From Rhizobium sp. ZPR4 (GTDB lineage: Bacteria > Pseudomonadota > Alphaproteobacteria > Rhizobiales > Rhizobiaceae), in NCBI RefSeq assembly GCF_040215725.1, contig NZ_CP157969.1, positions 868,001-932,000 of the forward strand: a DNA stretch of 64,000 bases, read 5' to 3'. A program made the translations under genes and the position numbers. The notes under the pieces were generated by a model. It did no database searches. It saw only the letters and a program-made list of their open reading frames with translations, and was not told the DNA's origin. This document shows, in pieces, positions 8,440 to 17,714 of the stretch; the first letter of the stretch is position 1, and each line of letters starts with the position of its first letter.

Positions 8440-9422
8440 GCTCGCATCTCCAGCCCGAAGAAGGGAGCTGCGGTCCGGATGATCGTTTCGATGTCCGAAT
8501 GCAGAGCGCGGAAGCCGAGCTTTTCGGCAGCAAGATCCGAAGCGGCATAAAGGGCAGGCGGATCGCCCGGTCGCCGCCTGCGCATGGAGACAGGAACCTT
8601 GCGCCCGCAAACGCGCTCGATCGCGCCGACGATCTCCTTGATCGACGTGCCGTGCCCGGTCCCCAGATTGACAGCGAGATTGTCGCCGCCAGCCAACAGA
8701 TATTCGACTGCCAGGACATGCGCCCTGGCAAGATCCAGCACATGGATATAGTCGCGCACACAGGTGCCATCCGGCGTGTCGTAGTCGTCGCCATAGACTT
8801 CCAAGGTTTCGATCGCGCCGGCTGCCGCCAGCAATGCGCGGGGAATGAGATGTGTTTCGGGATCATGCCATTCGCCGAGCTCCCGCTCCGGATCGGCGCC
8901 AGAGGCGTTGAAGTAGCGCAGCGCCACATAGGAAAGCCCGTAGGCCGCCGAATAGTCGCCAAGCATATATTCGGCAATCAGCTTCGTTCTGCCGTAGGGA
9001 TTTATCGGTTGAGGCGTCTCGCATTCGCGGATCGGCAGTCGGGCCGGAATTCCGTAGATCGCGCAGCTCGATGAAAAGATCAGCTTATCCGCTTGCGTGC
9101 GGCGGCATGCCTCCAGAACCGACAGCGTGCCGTTGACATTGTTGGTGTAGTATTTCGCAGGATTTTCGACGGACTCGCCGACATAGGCCGAGGCGGCGAA
9201 ATGTATGACTGCCGCGGGCCTGTGGTCCTCGATCGCCTCAACAAGACGGGGCGTATCGAGAATATCTCCTTCCACAAAAGGCCCCCAGCGCACGGAGGTC
9301 AGGTGGCCCGTCGAGAGATTGTCATAGACGACGGGCTCGAAGCCCTGGCGATGGAGAAGTTTCGCGGTGTGGCTGCCGATGAAGCCGGCGCCACCCACGA
9401 CGAGTATTTTTTGCCTGGCCAT
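8436..9422 (-). CDS. uxe: UDP-sugar 4-epimerase (UDP-xylose/UDP-glucose), Uxe-like
   Basis: A short-chain dehydrogenase/epimerase of 328 residues with the NAD-binding motif GGAGFIGSH at the N-terminus, a catalytic S-S-C-A-I-Y / YGRTK pair (YxxxK) and GalE-like C-terminal motifs (RDYIHVLDLA, NLGTGHG, RRRPGDPP). The start ATG at 9422 overlaps the uxs1 stop as TGATG, with GAGG 7 bases upstream. In S. meliloti the enzyme in this operon position interconverts UDP-xylose/UDP-arabinose and UDP-glucose/UDP-galactose. Here it should supply UDP-arabinose made from the Uxs1 product. A plain GalE role cannot be excluded from sequence. Confidence 0.88.
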   Translation of the reverse strand: MARQKILVVGGAGFIGSHTAKLLHRQGFEPVVYDNLSTGHLTSVRWGPFVEGDILDTPRLVEAIEDHRPAAVIHFAASAYVGESVENPAKYYTNNVNGTLSVLEACRRTQADKLIFSSSCAIYGIPARLPIRECETPQPINPYGRTKLIAEYMLGDYSAAYGLSYVALRYFNASGADPERELGEWHDPETHLIPRALLAAAGAIETLEVYGDDYDTPDGTCVRDYIHVLDLARAHVLAVEYLLAGGDNLAVNLGTGHGTSIKEIVGAIERVCGRKVPVSMRRRRPGDPPALYAASDLAAEKLGFRALHSDIETIIRTAAPFFGLEMRA

Positions 9423-10435
9423 CACGCAACCTCGAAAAGCTCACTGCTTGGACGAACCAGCTGGCGTTCGAAGTAGGCGATGGTGGACTTGAGCCCATCC
9501 GCCAGGGCGACTGATGGTTCCCATCCCAGTTCGCGTTTTGCGATGGTGATGTCGGGCCGGCGCTGGCGCGGATCATCGATCGGCAAGGGTTTATGGACGA
9601 TCTTTGAGTTGGAGCCGGTGATGGCGATGACCTGTTCGGCAAGATCACGCACGGTAAATTCCGCCGGATTGCCGAGATTGACCGGCGTATGGATGGACGT
9701 TTGGTCGGCCATCAGGCGAACGAAACCATTGATCAGGTCGGCAACATAGCAGAACGAGCGCGTCTGGGAGCCATCGCCATAGACGGTGATATCCTGGCCC
9801 TTCAGTGCCTGGACGATGAAATTGGAAACGACGCGGCCGTCGTCGGGGCGCATGCGCGGCCCATAGGTGTTGAAAATGCGGGCAATCCTGATGTCGACGC
9901 CGTGCTGGGCGTGAAAGTCACGGAAAAGCGTTTCGGCGGAACGCTTGCCTTCGTCGTAGCATGAGCGGGGGCCGAAGGAATTGACGTTACCCCAATAGTT
10001 CTCCGGCTGCGGATGCACCAGGGGATCTCCATAGATCTCCGAGGTCGAGGCCTGGAAGATGCGCGCTTGGTGAAGTGCTGCAAGCTCCAGCAGATTGAGC
10101 GAGCCGAAAACGCATGTTTTCATCGTGTGGATCGGATCGGCCTGATAGTGCGGTGGAGATGCCGGGCAGGCCAGATTGTAGATCTCGCTGACAGGCAGAT
10201 CGAGGGACGCTATGACATCGTGGCGGATAAAGCTGAACGTATCGTAGCGAAGCAGGTGCCATAGATTATCCATCCGCCCGGTTGAGAAATCATCCACGCA
10301 GATAACTTCGTGACCATCCTGCAGAAGTCGGTCGCAGAGGTGTGAGCCGAGGAACCCTGCGCCTCCCGCAACAAGAATCGTACGTCTCTTCGTATTTTTT
10401 GGAGCTACACTTGCAGATTTGAACGCTATGCCCAT
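9422..10435 (-). CDS. uxs1: UDP-glucuronate decarboxylase (UDP-xylose synthase)
   Basis: A 337-residue NAD-dependent enzyme that converts UDP-glucuronate to UDP-xylose. It has the nucleotide-binding [15 protein letters not shown], the UXS-type [10 protein letters not shown] and STSEIYGDP motifs, the catalytic Y-x-x-x-K in SCYDEGKR (about residue 160) and [15 protein letters not shown]. It is first in the seven-gene operon and starts at the ATG at 10435, five bases after GGGAGG. In S. meliloti transcription of this operon is activated by CuxR in response to c-di-GMP. The long AT-rich leader here fits a regulated promoter. Confidence 0.93.
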   Translation of the reverse strand: MGIAFKSASVAPKNTKRRTILVAGGAGFLGSHLCDRLLQDGHEVICVDDFSTGRMDNLWHLLRYDTFSFIRHDVIASLDLPVSEIYNLACPASPPHYQADPIHTMKTCVFGSLNLLELAALHQARIFQASTSEIYGDPLVHPQPENYWGNVNSFGPRSCYDEGKRSAETLFRDFHAQHGVDIRIARIFNTYGPRMRPDDGRVVSNFIVQALKGQDITVYGDGSQTRSFCYVADLINGFVRLMADQTSIHTPVNLGNPAEFTVRDLAEQVIAITGSNSKIVHKPLPIDDPRQRRPDITIAKRELGWEPSVALADGLKSTIAYFERQLVRPSSELFEVA

Positions 10436-11012
10436 CAAACCCTCCCGGTAATTTAGACACGCAGCCGAGTATTCAGGGCGAAGTAAGACTTCCGCCCCTG
10501 TGCAAGGCTTTTACAACTGGGAATTATTGCTGCAATTTACAGTTATAGTTTACTAATGTTTAACTATGCTGTCGTTATCAGGGAATGCAGAAGTTTTACA
10601 TTCTGTCCATTTTTATGGGCGCAAGTATAAGTGCGGAAGACGAAAATAATATACGTTAAATTATTTGGATATCCGTCAATTATTATTCAGAAATTGATAT
10701 ATACTTTTATATTTGAAGATAGATAGAGTATATTTTTGAATATTGTAATTTATGCTCGCTCGGAAAGGCCGATAGGCGTAAGGGGGAGCTAACCGAAATC
10801 CGGTTTCCAACAACCCGCGCAATATGTTGTGCCACGACGCGCCTCTTTTCCAGCAAGCTTTCGTTGCCCGAGCGCGGCGCAACAGCGACAAAAGCGCAGT
10901 GGCTTATCTGAGATTTTGTAGGCGGATATCCCCATAAGCCGAATGTCCGAGCGGATGAACTCTCGGACACCCTGAGGGAGCACCCAGGATCAGCGGCGTG
11001 AGCGTTTGCGGC
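10436..11012 (-). promoter_or_regulatory. AT-rich promoter region of the uxs1-aps operon
   Basis: A 577-base gap. The part at 10530-10760 is strikingly AT-rich compared with the surrounding genes and would hold the uxs1 promoter and any CuxR-type site. A short inverted repeat, ATAGTT (10545-10550) with AACTAT (10562-10567), lies about 110 bases before the start codon. The remainder, 10780-10985, is GC-rich and non-coding. It shows weak resemblance to the gap at 53340-53570 and may be a decayed repeat. No gene is supported. Confidence 0.5.
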
Positions 11013-11372
11013 CTAGGTCAGGCGCAAATCCAGGCGTGGATGCAGCTTTTTCAGGTTTGGCAACGATTTCATCTGCCAGGGAATTTGCGAGGAGCCACAG
11101 ACGGTGAGGTGGATATCCGGATGCTTGCGTGCCTCTATCGTCAGTTTGGCAAGCAGGTTGATGCCGGAAGAATTCAAGAATTGCAGGCCGGTCAGATCGA
11201 AAGTTGCTTTGCCTCCACCCCCATGAAGGATCGTTCTGGCCAGATCATAGACCGGCGCATAGGCGTCGGGACCAGCCAGACGCATGGTGCCGTCAAAATA
11301 TAAAGTACTGCCTTCGGACCAGACGCGGAATGCTTCTTCTTTGATTTCCATAAAGGCCTCTCGCGGGTTCAC
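11013..11372 (-). CDS. STAS-domain anti-sigma-factor antagonist-like protein
   Basis: A 119-residue STAS protein, last in the six-gene signalling operon. The central [20 protein letters not shown] carries the serine-containing loop (NSSG) that is the phosphorylation site in SpoIIAA/RsbV-type antagonists. Together with the SpoIIE phosphatase two genes upstream it should switch between phosphorylated and free forms. The start is a GTG at 11372, overlapping the preceding stop as GTGA; an ATG at 11351 is possible. The partner is probably the kinase-like protein encoded immediately upstream. Sequence style resembles the cyanobacterial slr1659-type STAS proteins. Confidence 0.82.
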   Translation of the reverse strand: MNPREAFMEIKEEAFRVWSEGSTLYFDGTMRLAGPDAYAPVYDLARTILHGGGGKATFDLTGLQFLNSSGINLLAKLTIEARKHPDIHLTVCGSSQIPWQMKSLPNLKKLHPRLDLRLT

Positions 11373-11923
11373 GCCGATGAAATCGCCATCGCGGCATAGG
11401 TTTGCAGTCTAATCCGCTTGTGCGGACCATCCTCATCGAAATGCCAGGCCAATTGAACCTGGTAGTCGCTCATCAAGGTCAACAGTCCTAACCCGGATGC
11501 ATCGTCGCCGGCAAGAACGCTTGCCTCGATCTGCTCTATCAGGAGATCGCCGGGATCACCGGCCGTAACCCTAAGCAATAATTGCTGGAAACGGTCAGTC
11601 GCTTCACGGTCGATCAGGTTCACGATCCGCATCCTGAAATGATGGGCATCTCTCAGCGCTTCGATAAGGATCTCGCCCGAGGCGCGGAACTTGATGGAAT
11701 TTTCGATGAGCTCATTGGTCAGATAACCGATGTCGTGCCGCACCGTCTTGTATTGGCGCTCCGAGTCACGGAAACCGAGCGCCATCGTCTCCGCGATAAA
11801 GTCGGATGTCATGGCCGAATGGCGCCATGCCAGATGAAGGGGGCCGTCGAGCAGGCGAATGCGAAGGGCATTGGTGCCGTCGAACGAAACCAGATGTTCC
11901 TTGCCGAAAGTTGCTGTTGTCAT
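11369..11923 (-). CDS. Kinase-like (HATPase) anti-sigma-factor-type regulator
   Basis: A 184-residue cytosolic protein of the GHKL/SpoIIAB-like class. The N-box asparagine is in [10 protein letters not shown] (about residue 70) and a later glycine motif reads [14 protein letters not shown]. Such proteins phosphorylate or sequester STAS antagonists. It overlaps the downstream STAS gene by four bases and follows the SpoIIE gene by four bases. This gives the classic phosphatase-kinase-antagonist set, resembling slr1658/slr1659-type pairs. No sigma factor gene is nearby, so the output may be a different protein. Confidence 0.75.
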   Translation of the reverse strand: MTTATFGKEHLVSFDGTNALRIRLLDGPLHLAWRHSAMTSDFIAETMALGFRDSERQYKTVRHDIGYLTNELIENSIKFRASGEILIEALRDAHHFRMRIVNLIDREATDRFQQLLLRVTAGDPGDLLIEQIEASVLAGDDASGLGLLTLMSDYQVQLAWHFDEDGPHKRIRLQTYAAMAISSA

Positions 11924-11927
11924 CTCC

Positions 11928-14288
11928 TCACCTGTGCCGCATCACCACAAGGGTAATATCGTCATGGATCTTATGGGTCCCGATGTAAGCCATCAAATCG
12001 TCGAGTATGCCCTCGACGACTTCTTCCGCAGTCCCGCCATGCAGGCGGCGGGCATCCTCCAAAAGCCTATCGAAGCCGAACAGTTCACCCTTTGAATTTT
12101 CCGCTTCGGTGACGCCGTCGGTATGCAGGACAACCATGTCGCCTTTTTCGAAGGGTATTTGCCGCGTATCGATAAAGGGGGCTATGTCAGGCTCGAGGCC
12201 GACGGGAAGACCGAGATCGCCGGTGTCTATCCGCTCCACCTTGCCGTCCTGGCGAATGATGATCATATCCTCGTGCTGGCCCGATATGGTCAATCTCTCG
12301 CCGTCATAGTCGAGGAAGGACAAGGTAAGATGCTTATCCGTCCTTGTCCGTTCGATGTTCTTGAAGATCGCGCGGTTGAGATCGGTCAGGAATTTTGCCG
12401 GGTCCATCTCGCCTGCTTCCTGCAGGGCGCGGGCGATCGATTGCACCATCAGCATCAGCACGCCGCTCTCCAGCCCATGGCCAGTCACGTCGCCGATGCC
12501 GATCTTGAGGTTGTTTCCGTTCTGCAGAACATCATAGTAATCGCCGCCGACTTCGTCGGCCGGGCGCATGTAGGCGGCTATTTCCAGATGCTTGATTGCC
12601 GTCAGTTCCTTGGCCCGCGGCAGGACCATGAGCTGGATTTGCTTGGCGACATTGAGCTCGGCACCCAGCCGCAGGTTTTCGTTTTTCAGCTGGTTGTTGA
12701 GGGTCGAAATCTCCTCCTTGGCCGCCTCGATCTCCTTGGTTCGGTCCGAAACGAGCTTTTCGAGGTTTTCGGTGTGAAAGCTGATATCCTCTGCCATCCG
12801 GTTGAATGCAACGCCGGCCTCGGCCACCTCGTCCCTGGTCGAGATATCGACCCTGACCGAATAATCCTTTGCCTGTATGCGCTTGGCAGCGCTCGCCAGC
12901 GCACTGATGCCGCTGGTGACGCGCTTCGAGGCTGCGAAGACCGCCGCCGTGACGATCATCAACGACACCAGGACAGCCATGATCTGGTAGAGCAGGATGC
13001 GGTTGGTCGCCCGCGATATCTCATCTTTGGCGGCAATGAGCGAGGCATAGATCTCGCGCTCTGGAACGACTATCCCGAGCGACATGACTTCGCGTTGAAC
13101 CGGCCCATCCACCCAGAGATTGGTCGGGTGCAATTGCTTGACGACCACGAGGTAGGGAACGTCCTCTCCCCCTTCGCTGAGGGTGATATGTTGAATTACG
13201 CCATCGGCATCGAGCGGCAGCTTGGTGATCGCCGTTTGCGTACTGTTGCGCAGGGATCGATCGACGCCGGTGACGCCCTTGGCGGCAGCATCGTTGGCGG
13301 CGCGCAAGCCGATGACCTTCTCGCCCACGGGATTGATTGCGACGACATTGCCATTCGACATGGCGAGGAAGCCGAACCCGGTCTGGGCGACTTTCACATG
13401 CTCAACGATTTCGGCAAGTTGTGTGAGCGTGATATCGGCGCCGGCCGCACCGGCTACATGATGCCGATCCGGCGTCCAGAGCGGATGAAAAAAGCTGACG
13501 ATCAGCTTGCCGGTGATGGCGTCGGTATAGGGAGCCGTCTGGGTGATATAATCGGCAACAGGGCGCGATGACGGGTTGGAGGCCCATTGCTGCCAGGATT
13601 CGTAGAGGCCGGGAAAGAAGAATGTCCAAAAATCAGAACTGTTGTGGCCGGGATAGAGCCGGTCGAACGTCTGGGCCTGCGTCGTATAGGGCGCGGTCCG
13701 GAAAATCGGACGTTCCCTTGGGCCGATATAATACATCTGAAGCTTCGAGGCGCCATTATGCAGCAGGGAAGGGGCGACCAGATCAAGCACGGCGCTCCAT
13801 TCAATGTCGGCCTGTACCTGAGGCAGGGGGCGGTGATCCTTGTCCAGCAGGTAACCCCAGACGCTGACGACCGAGGGCGTTCCGGGTAGGTTTTGCGCCC
13901 ATTGGCCGGTCGGATCGTAGGTCACCGTTACAGCGCCTGGAGAAGCCTTGCTCATGGCGGCGCCGACATCGCCGCTCCTTGTCGGATTGTCGATCTGCCC
14001 CTGCAGCACGCCCGCCAGCGCCTTCACATCGGAATGGACCTGGTCGATCAGCAAACCGGCTTCTGCAGCGGTCGAATCCGCATAGGAGCCGATGTAATCC
14101 TGGCTCGCTTTCTCAAGGCCTTGTCCTACCTCCGTCGTGGCATTGCGCGAAAGACGCTGGACGTTCCACAGCGCGAGGCCGCCGCTGACGAGCAGGTCGA
14201 AGAGAACGGCTCCTCCGACGACGAGCAGAAATTTGGCGCGAAAGGAGCGTAGGCCCAGCCGTTGCTTGGCGATTGGCGCGTCTGTCAT
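11928..14288 (-). CDS. Membrane sensor SpoIIE/RsbU-type serine phosphatase (Cache-HAMP-PP2C)
   Basis: A 786-residue inner-membrane phosphatase. It has a membrane segment at about residues 21-43, a large periplasmic Cache-like sensor (about 60-400), a second membrane segment (434-455) and a HAMP domain with a coiled coil (to about 550). The C-terminal PP2C/SpoIIE domain has metal-binding aspartates in ADEVGGDYYDV, IGDVTGHGLESG, HTDGVTEAEN and HDDITLVVM. It should dephosphorylate the STAS proteins encoded on both sides when the sensor perceives an unknown ligand. It starts by ATGA overlap with the STAS-methyltransferase gene. Confidence 0.9.
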   Translation of the reverse strand: MTDAPIAKQRLGLRSFRAKFLLVVGGAVLFDLLVSGGLALWNVQRLSRNATTEVGQGLEKASQDYIGSYADSTAAEAGLLIDQVHSDVKALAGVLQGQIDNPTRSGDVGAAMSKASPGAVTVTYDPTGQWAQNLPGTPSVVSVWGYLLDKDHRPLPQVQADIEWSAVLDLVAPSLLHNGASKLQMYYIGPRERPIFRTAPYTTQAQTFDRLYPGHNSSDFWTFFFPGLYESWQQWASNPSSRPVADYITQTAPYTDAITGKLIVSFFHPLWTPDRHHVAGAAGADITLTQLAEIVEHVKVAQTGFGFLAMSNGNVVAINPVGEKVIGLRAANDAAAKGVTGVDRSLRNSTQTAITKLPLDADGVIQHITLSEGGEDVPYLVVVKQLHPTNLWVDGPVQREVMSLGIVVPEREIYASLIAAKDEISRATNRILLYQIMAVLVSLMIVTAAVFAASKRVTSGISALASAAKRIQAKDYSVRVDISTRDEVAEAGVAFNRMAEDISFHTENLEKLVSDRTKEIEAAKEEISTLNNQLKNENLRLGAELNVAKQIQLMVLPRAKELTAIKHLEIAAYMRPADEVGGDYYDVLQNGNNLKIGIGDVTGHGLESGVLMLMVQSIARALQEAGEMDPAKFLTDLNRAIFKNIERTRTDKHLTLSFLDYDGERLTISGQHEDMIIIRQDGKVERIDTGDLGLPVGLEPDIAPFIDTRQIPFEKGDMVVLHTDGVTEAENSKGELFGFDRLLEDARRLHGGTAEEVVEGILDDLMAYIGTHKIHDDITLVVMRHR

Positions 14289-15460
14289 AGCGGTTTCTGT
14301 CCCGAAGAAGCCCAGATCGGCCAGCCGGCATAGCCTCTTGGATGGAGCGCGGCAAAAATATGATCGGCAAAACCTTGCTTGAACCGCTCGATAAATGCGG
14401 CCGAATCCCCTCTTCTGACCGCCATTTCATCGGCATAGACATTCTGCCATGCCGTGATGATGTCGGCGAAATCCTGGGGATCGCCATCGAGATTGGTGAC
14501 CATGAAGCTTTCCATCCGCACATCCTTGAAGCCGGCATCCAGCAGCATGCGGCGGCCCTTGGGACCCATTTCGACATCCATATCGAAGTGAGCGAATAGC
14601 TTCGCGACCTCGTTATAGGTCCATTGGATGCTGTCGGCTCTGGGCTCGCCAAGACAATGGGAGTTCTTCTCGTTGGTGATGTAGACCCTGCCGCCCGGCT
14701 TGCAGATGCGATAGAGCTCCCGAAGCAGAACATCCGGGCGGTCGAAGATCTGCAGTGAATGCCGGCAAGTCACGAAATCGAACTGGTCGCTGTCGAACAG
14801 CATCTGGGATGCATCGCCATAGGTATATTCGATGTCCTGGACGTCGAAATCATCAGCGACTTTGCGGGCATATTCCAGGCTGGGCACCGAATGGTCGAGG
14901 GCAACGATCCGCGCCGGTTTGAAATCCTTTCGCAGCAGCATGGCGAAATCGCCGATGCCGCAACAGATGTCGGCAACATGCAAACCCTCGCGAAGGCCGT
15001 GCCGCGGCAATATCTCGCGCTCGTGCCGCCAGGTCATTTTCGTCTGGGTTCGGAGGATCGGGATGAAGCTCTGGTTCTCTACGAAGGTCTGTCCGGGATA
15101 GAAGGCGGAATCGTAGATCTCTACGATGATGTTGGGCGACAGATCGCTCAAATGGCGAAACAGTCGCGATGCCCATGCAACGACGCTCGAGGCGATGACT
15201 GTCAGTTTGAGATCCGGCCTCGACCGCGTGGCATCGAGAAGGACATGCGTCAGGGCACGGAACGCCGTATTGTTCATGTGGGTGACGCGCTTCAGATTGA
15301 TGTAGCAGACGCCGTTCACCGTCTCGATGCCGTTGCGTAGCAGGGCGAGATCATCAGCAAGCTCGGCAACCGAGTGCGGTCTGAGGACTCCCGACAGGGA
15401 GAATTCCTGATTATTGGCATCGAATTGCGCCGTGAAACGGCTAACGGAGAGGTTGCTCAA
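14285..15460 (-). CDS. STAS domain fused to a SAM-dependent methyltransferase
   Basis: A 391-residue two-domain protein. Residues 1-115 form a STAS-like domain (NLKRVTHMNNTAFRALTHVL, with Asn-Asn-Thr where antagonists have the phospho-acceptor loop). Residues 140-390 form a class I methyltransferase with motif I VADICCGIGDFAML and motif RICKPGGRVYITNEKNSH. The start is a TTG at 15460, overlapping the previous stop as TTGA behind AAGG. The domain pairing suggests methyl transfer controlled by partner switching, in place of the usual sigma factor. The methyl acceptor is unknown. Both domains are clear; the functional coupling is inference. Confidence 0.8.
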   Translation of the reverse strand: MSNLSVSRFTAQFDANNQEFSLSGVLRPHSVAELADDLALLRNGIETVNGVCYINLKRVTHMNNTAFRALTHVLLDATRSRPDLKLTVIASSVVAWASRLFRHLSDLSPNIIVEIYDSAFYPGQTFVENQSFIPILRTQTKMTWRHEREILPRHGLREGLHVADICCGIGDFAMLLRKDFKPARIVALDHSVPSLEYARKVADDFDVQDIEYTYGDASQMLFDSDQFDFVTCRHSLQIFDRPDVLLRELYRICKPGGRVYITNEKNSHCLGEPRADSIQWTYNEVAKLFAHFDMDVEMGPKGRRMLLDAGFKDVRMESFMVTNLDGDPQDFADIITAWQNVYADEMAVRRGDSAAFIERFKQGFADHIFAALHPRGYAGWPIWASSGQKPL

Positions 15461-15966
15461 TTGAGTAGCCTTTCGAGCGCGAGATCCACCACGAAAGTCA
15501 TCATTCCTCTATCCTGACCGGACAGCTCGATATTGGCATCGTAATTGACGGCAAGGCCTAAAAGGATCGCATGCTCGGCACGCGCGGCATCATCGGTGAT
15601 GACATCGAGATAGTTCGTAAGCGCCTGGCCGTTTCCGATGCGCTTGACGATCGCCTCATATGAGTTGCATTGCTCGGCCGAGCAGGGAAAGGTCAATTCG
15701 ATCCGCTCGGTCGGGCCGTTTCGATAGAAGCGGCAGGTAAGAGCACCGTCGCTCTCTCTGGTGTGGAACGACATCTCGAAGAGTTCGTTCAAGGCTGCCG
15801 AAAGCAGGTTGGCATGGCGGATGGGATCGTGGCGATCGTGGCTGACCATGCGGGCCACATAAGCGGCGCATTGGTCGCAATGCGACCAGTCCGCCACCAG
15901 GGTTGCCATCTCCATCTGCAGTTCAAGCAATGGCTTGAAAGCCGCGTCCACTTGCACCTCCTCCAT
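15457..15966 (-). CDS. Divergent kinase-like (HATPase) partner-switch protein
   Basis: A 169-residue cytosolic protein with a weak GHKL/anti-sigma-like pattern; ANLLSAALNELFEMSFH resembles the N-box helix. It overlaps the STAS-methyltransferase gene by four bases and starts behind GAGGGG. By position it should be the regulator of that STAS domain, paralleling the second pair at 11013-11923. No recognisable ATP-lid glycines remain, so it may bind rather than phosphorylate its partner. I am moderately sure of the class and do not know the function. Confidence 0.6.
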   Translation of the reverse strand: MEEVQVDAAFKPLLELQMEMATLVADWSHCDQCAAYVARMVSHDRHDPIRHANLLSAALNELFEMSFHTRESDGALTCRFYRNGPTERIELTFPCSAEQCNSYEAIVKRIGNGQALTNYLDVITDDAARAEHAILLGLAVNYDANIELSGQDRGMMTFVVDLALERLLN

Positions 15967-16010
15967 GGTAACCCCTCGAGAAATTCCCGAATGAAACGCG
16001 CTTCAGAAAC

Positions 16011-17714
16011 TCACGGACTGGCGTGATATTCGTCGAATGTCGCGGCCGATTGACTGCGCGCACCCTGCCTTATGAAATCATCGAGCTTGTCGGCGCTGAG
16101 CGGAGGGCTGATGCTATAGCCCTGCAAGCGGTCGCAGCCTTCCTGCTGGAGCCAGGCCGCCTGCTGCTGCGTTTCGACACCCTCTGCGGTCACCCGCATG
16201 TCCAGACCGTGGGCGAGGCCGATCACGGAGCGCACGATGGTTTGGCTTTTGCTATCCTGCAAAAGATCCCTGATGAAATAGCGATCGATCTTGATCGTAT
16301 CGAAGGGAAAATTCTTGAGGTAGCTGAGCGAGGAATATTCCGTGCCGAAATCATCAAGGGAAATCTGGATGCCGAGCACGTTCAGCGTGTTCAGCGTGTC
16401 CAGATTGTTGGTGGTGCGTTCCAGAAGCACGCCTTCGGTGATTTCCAGTTCCAGGCGTTCGGCCGGGAATCCGACGATATCAAGCGTTTGAGAGATGCGA
16501 TCGGTCAGGCCTGGCGTCAGGAACTCCGCCGGAGAAAGGTTGACCGCAAGCGTATAGTGGGCCGGCCATGCCAGGGCCTCGCGGCAGGCTTCCTCCAGCA
16601 TCCACTGGCCGATTTCGCGCATGAGGCCGTCGGCTTCCGCCATGGGAATGAAAGCGGCCGGCGGAATGATCCCGAGGGTTGGATGCCGCCAGCGCAGCAG
16701 CGCTTCGAAGCCGACCACATTGGACGTTGGCTCCACCAGCGGCTGATATTCGATGAAGAACTCGTCACGCTGCAGCGCGACGCGCAGGCTGCGCCGCAGA
16801 AGCTCCCTTTGTTCGACCACGATCAGCATGGCCGGATCGAAAGTCCGCGCCCGTCGTCGTCCCTCTTTCTTGGCGGCATAAAGGGCGACATCGGCAGCCT
16901 TCATCAGCTGCTCCCCCTCATTGCCGTCGCGCGGCGCGATTGCGATCCCCACGCTGACACCGACGAAGAGGGAGATGCCGTTGACCGTGAACGGCTTCTT
17001 GAATTCGGCCACCAGCGCATCCGCCAGCCGCTCCGCCTCGAAGGCCCGCTGTGGACCGACCTGGATGATGGCGAACTCATCGCCGGCGAGACGGTAGACA
17101 GTCCCGCGATGGCCGAGTGCTTCCTTGATTCTTTCAGCCGCGAGCTTCAGCACGATGTCGCCGGCGCCGTGGCCCAGAGTGTCGTTGACGGGCTTGAAGT
17201 CATCGAGGTCGAGCTGCATCAGCGCCGGCCCAATCTTGCCGCTCGCCGGCAGCAATTGCGCCAGCGCCGCGCTGAATTGGCGGCGATTGGGCAATCCGGT
17301 CAATGCATCGTGCGTTGCCTGATGGATGAGCCGCGCTTTTTCATTGTCTTCGGATGGTTGGCTCTCATTCGTGCCTGCTCCATTGATTTCGACAATCAGG
17401 AGCCCCACCCGGATATAGGAGACGAGGAAGTTGCGTTTTCCACGCCTTGGATCGTCGAGCGGGATCGTGCGCGGTTCCCCCGTATCGATTACCTGATGGA
17501 TGAGCTCGGCAAGCGCCGGTTTTGCAAGCGCCGGGTAGGCCTCCCACAGAGTCACCTCGTTCCGGGGCGGAAGGCCGATATGATCTTTGAAGCTCTTGGA
17601 GGAATCGAGCAGCTTGAGATCGAGATCCCAAAGCGAAATCACCGCCTCTAAACCGGTGTCGGATTCGGACTCATATGGAATTCGCTGCGACCGATCCACT
17701 CGGTTCTCGGGCAT
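16011..17714 (-). CDS. Bifunctional-type GGDEF-EAL cyclic di-GMP protein
   Basis: A 567-residue cytosolic protein: a PAS-like N-terminal region (about 20-110), a GGDEF domain with active-type AGDEF (RLAGDEFAII, about residue 210) and an EAL domain with intact FEALLRW (about 336), DDFGTEYSS and KIDRYFI. It could make and break c-di-GMP. No RxxD inhibitory site is seen five residues before AGDEF. It starts at the ATG at 17714 behind a GAGG site and opens the operon that continues into the partner-switching genes. With the CuxR-like regulator and aps operon next door, it is a natural candidate for setting local c-di-GMP. Confidence 0.92.
   Translation of the reverse strand: MPENRVDRSQRIPYESESDTGLEAVISLWDLDLKLLDSSKSFKDHIGLPPRNEVTLWEAYPALAKPALAELIHQVIDTGEPRTIPLDDPRRGKRNFLVSYIRVGLLIVEINGAGTNESQPSEDNEKARLIHQATHDALTGLPNRRQFSAALAQLLPASGKIGPALMQLDLDDFKPVNDTLGHGAGDIVLKLAAERIKEALGHRGTVYRLAGDEFAIIQVGPQRAFEAERLADALVAEFKKPFTVNGISLFVGVSVGIAIAPRDGNEGEQLMKAADVALYAAKKEGRRRARTFDPAMLIVVEQRELLRRSLRVALQRDEFFIEYQPLVEPTSNVVGFEALLRWRHPTLGIIPPAAFIPMAEADGLMREIGQWMLEEACREALAWPAHYTLAVNLSPAEFLTPGLTDRISQTLDIVGFPAERLELEITEGVLLERTTNNLDTLNTLNVLGIQISLDDFGTEYSSLSYLKNFPFDTIKIDRYFIRDLLQDSKSQTIVRSVIGLAHGLDMRVTAEGVETQQQAAWLQQEGCDRLQGYSISPPLSADKLDDFIRQGARSQSAATFDEYHASP

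Noticed and set aside
12123..13571. 482-codon plus-strand frame opposite the SpoIIE gene
   Set aside because: Antisense shadow; the minus-strand protein has all phosphatase motifs.
16023..17651. 542-codon plus-strand frame opposite the GGDEF-EAL gene
   Set aside because: Full antisense overlap with an intact c-di-GMP gene and no recognisable motif.
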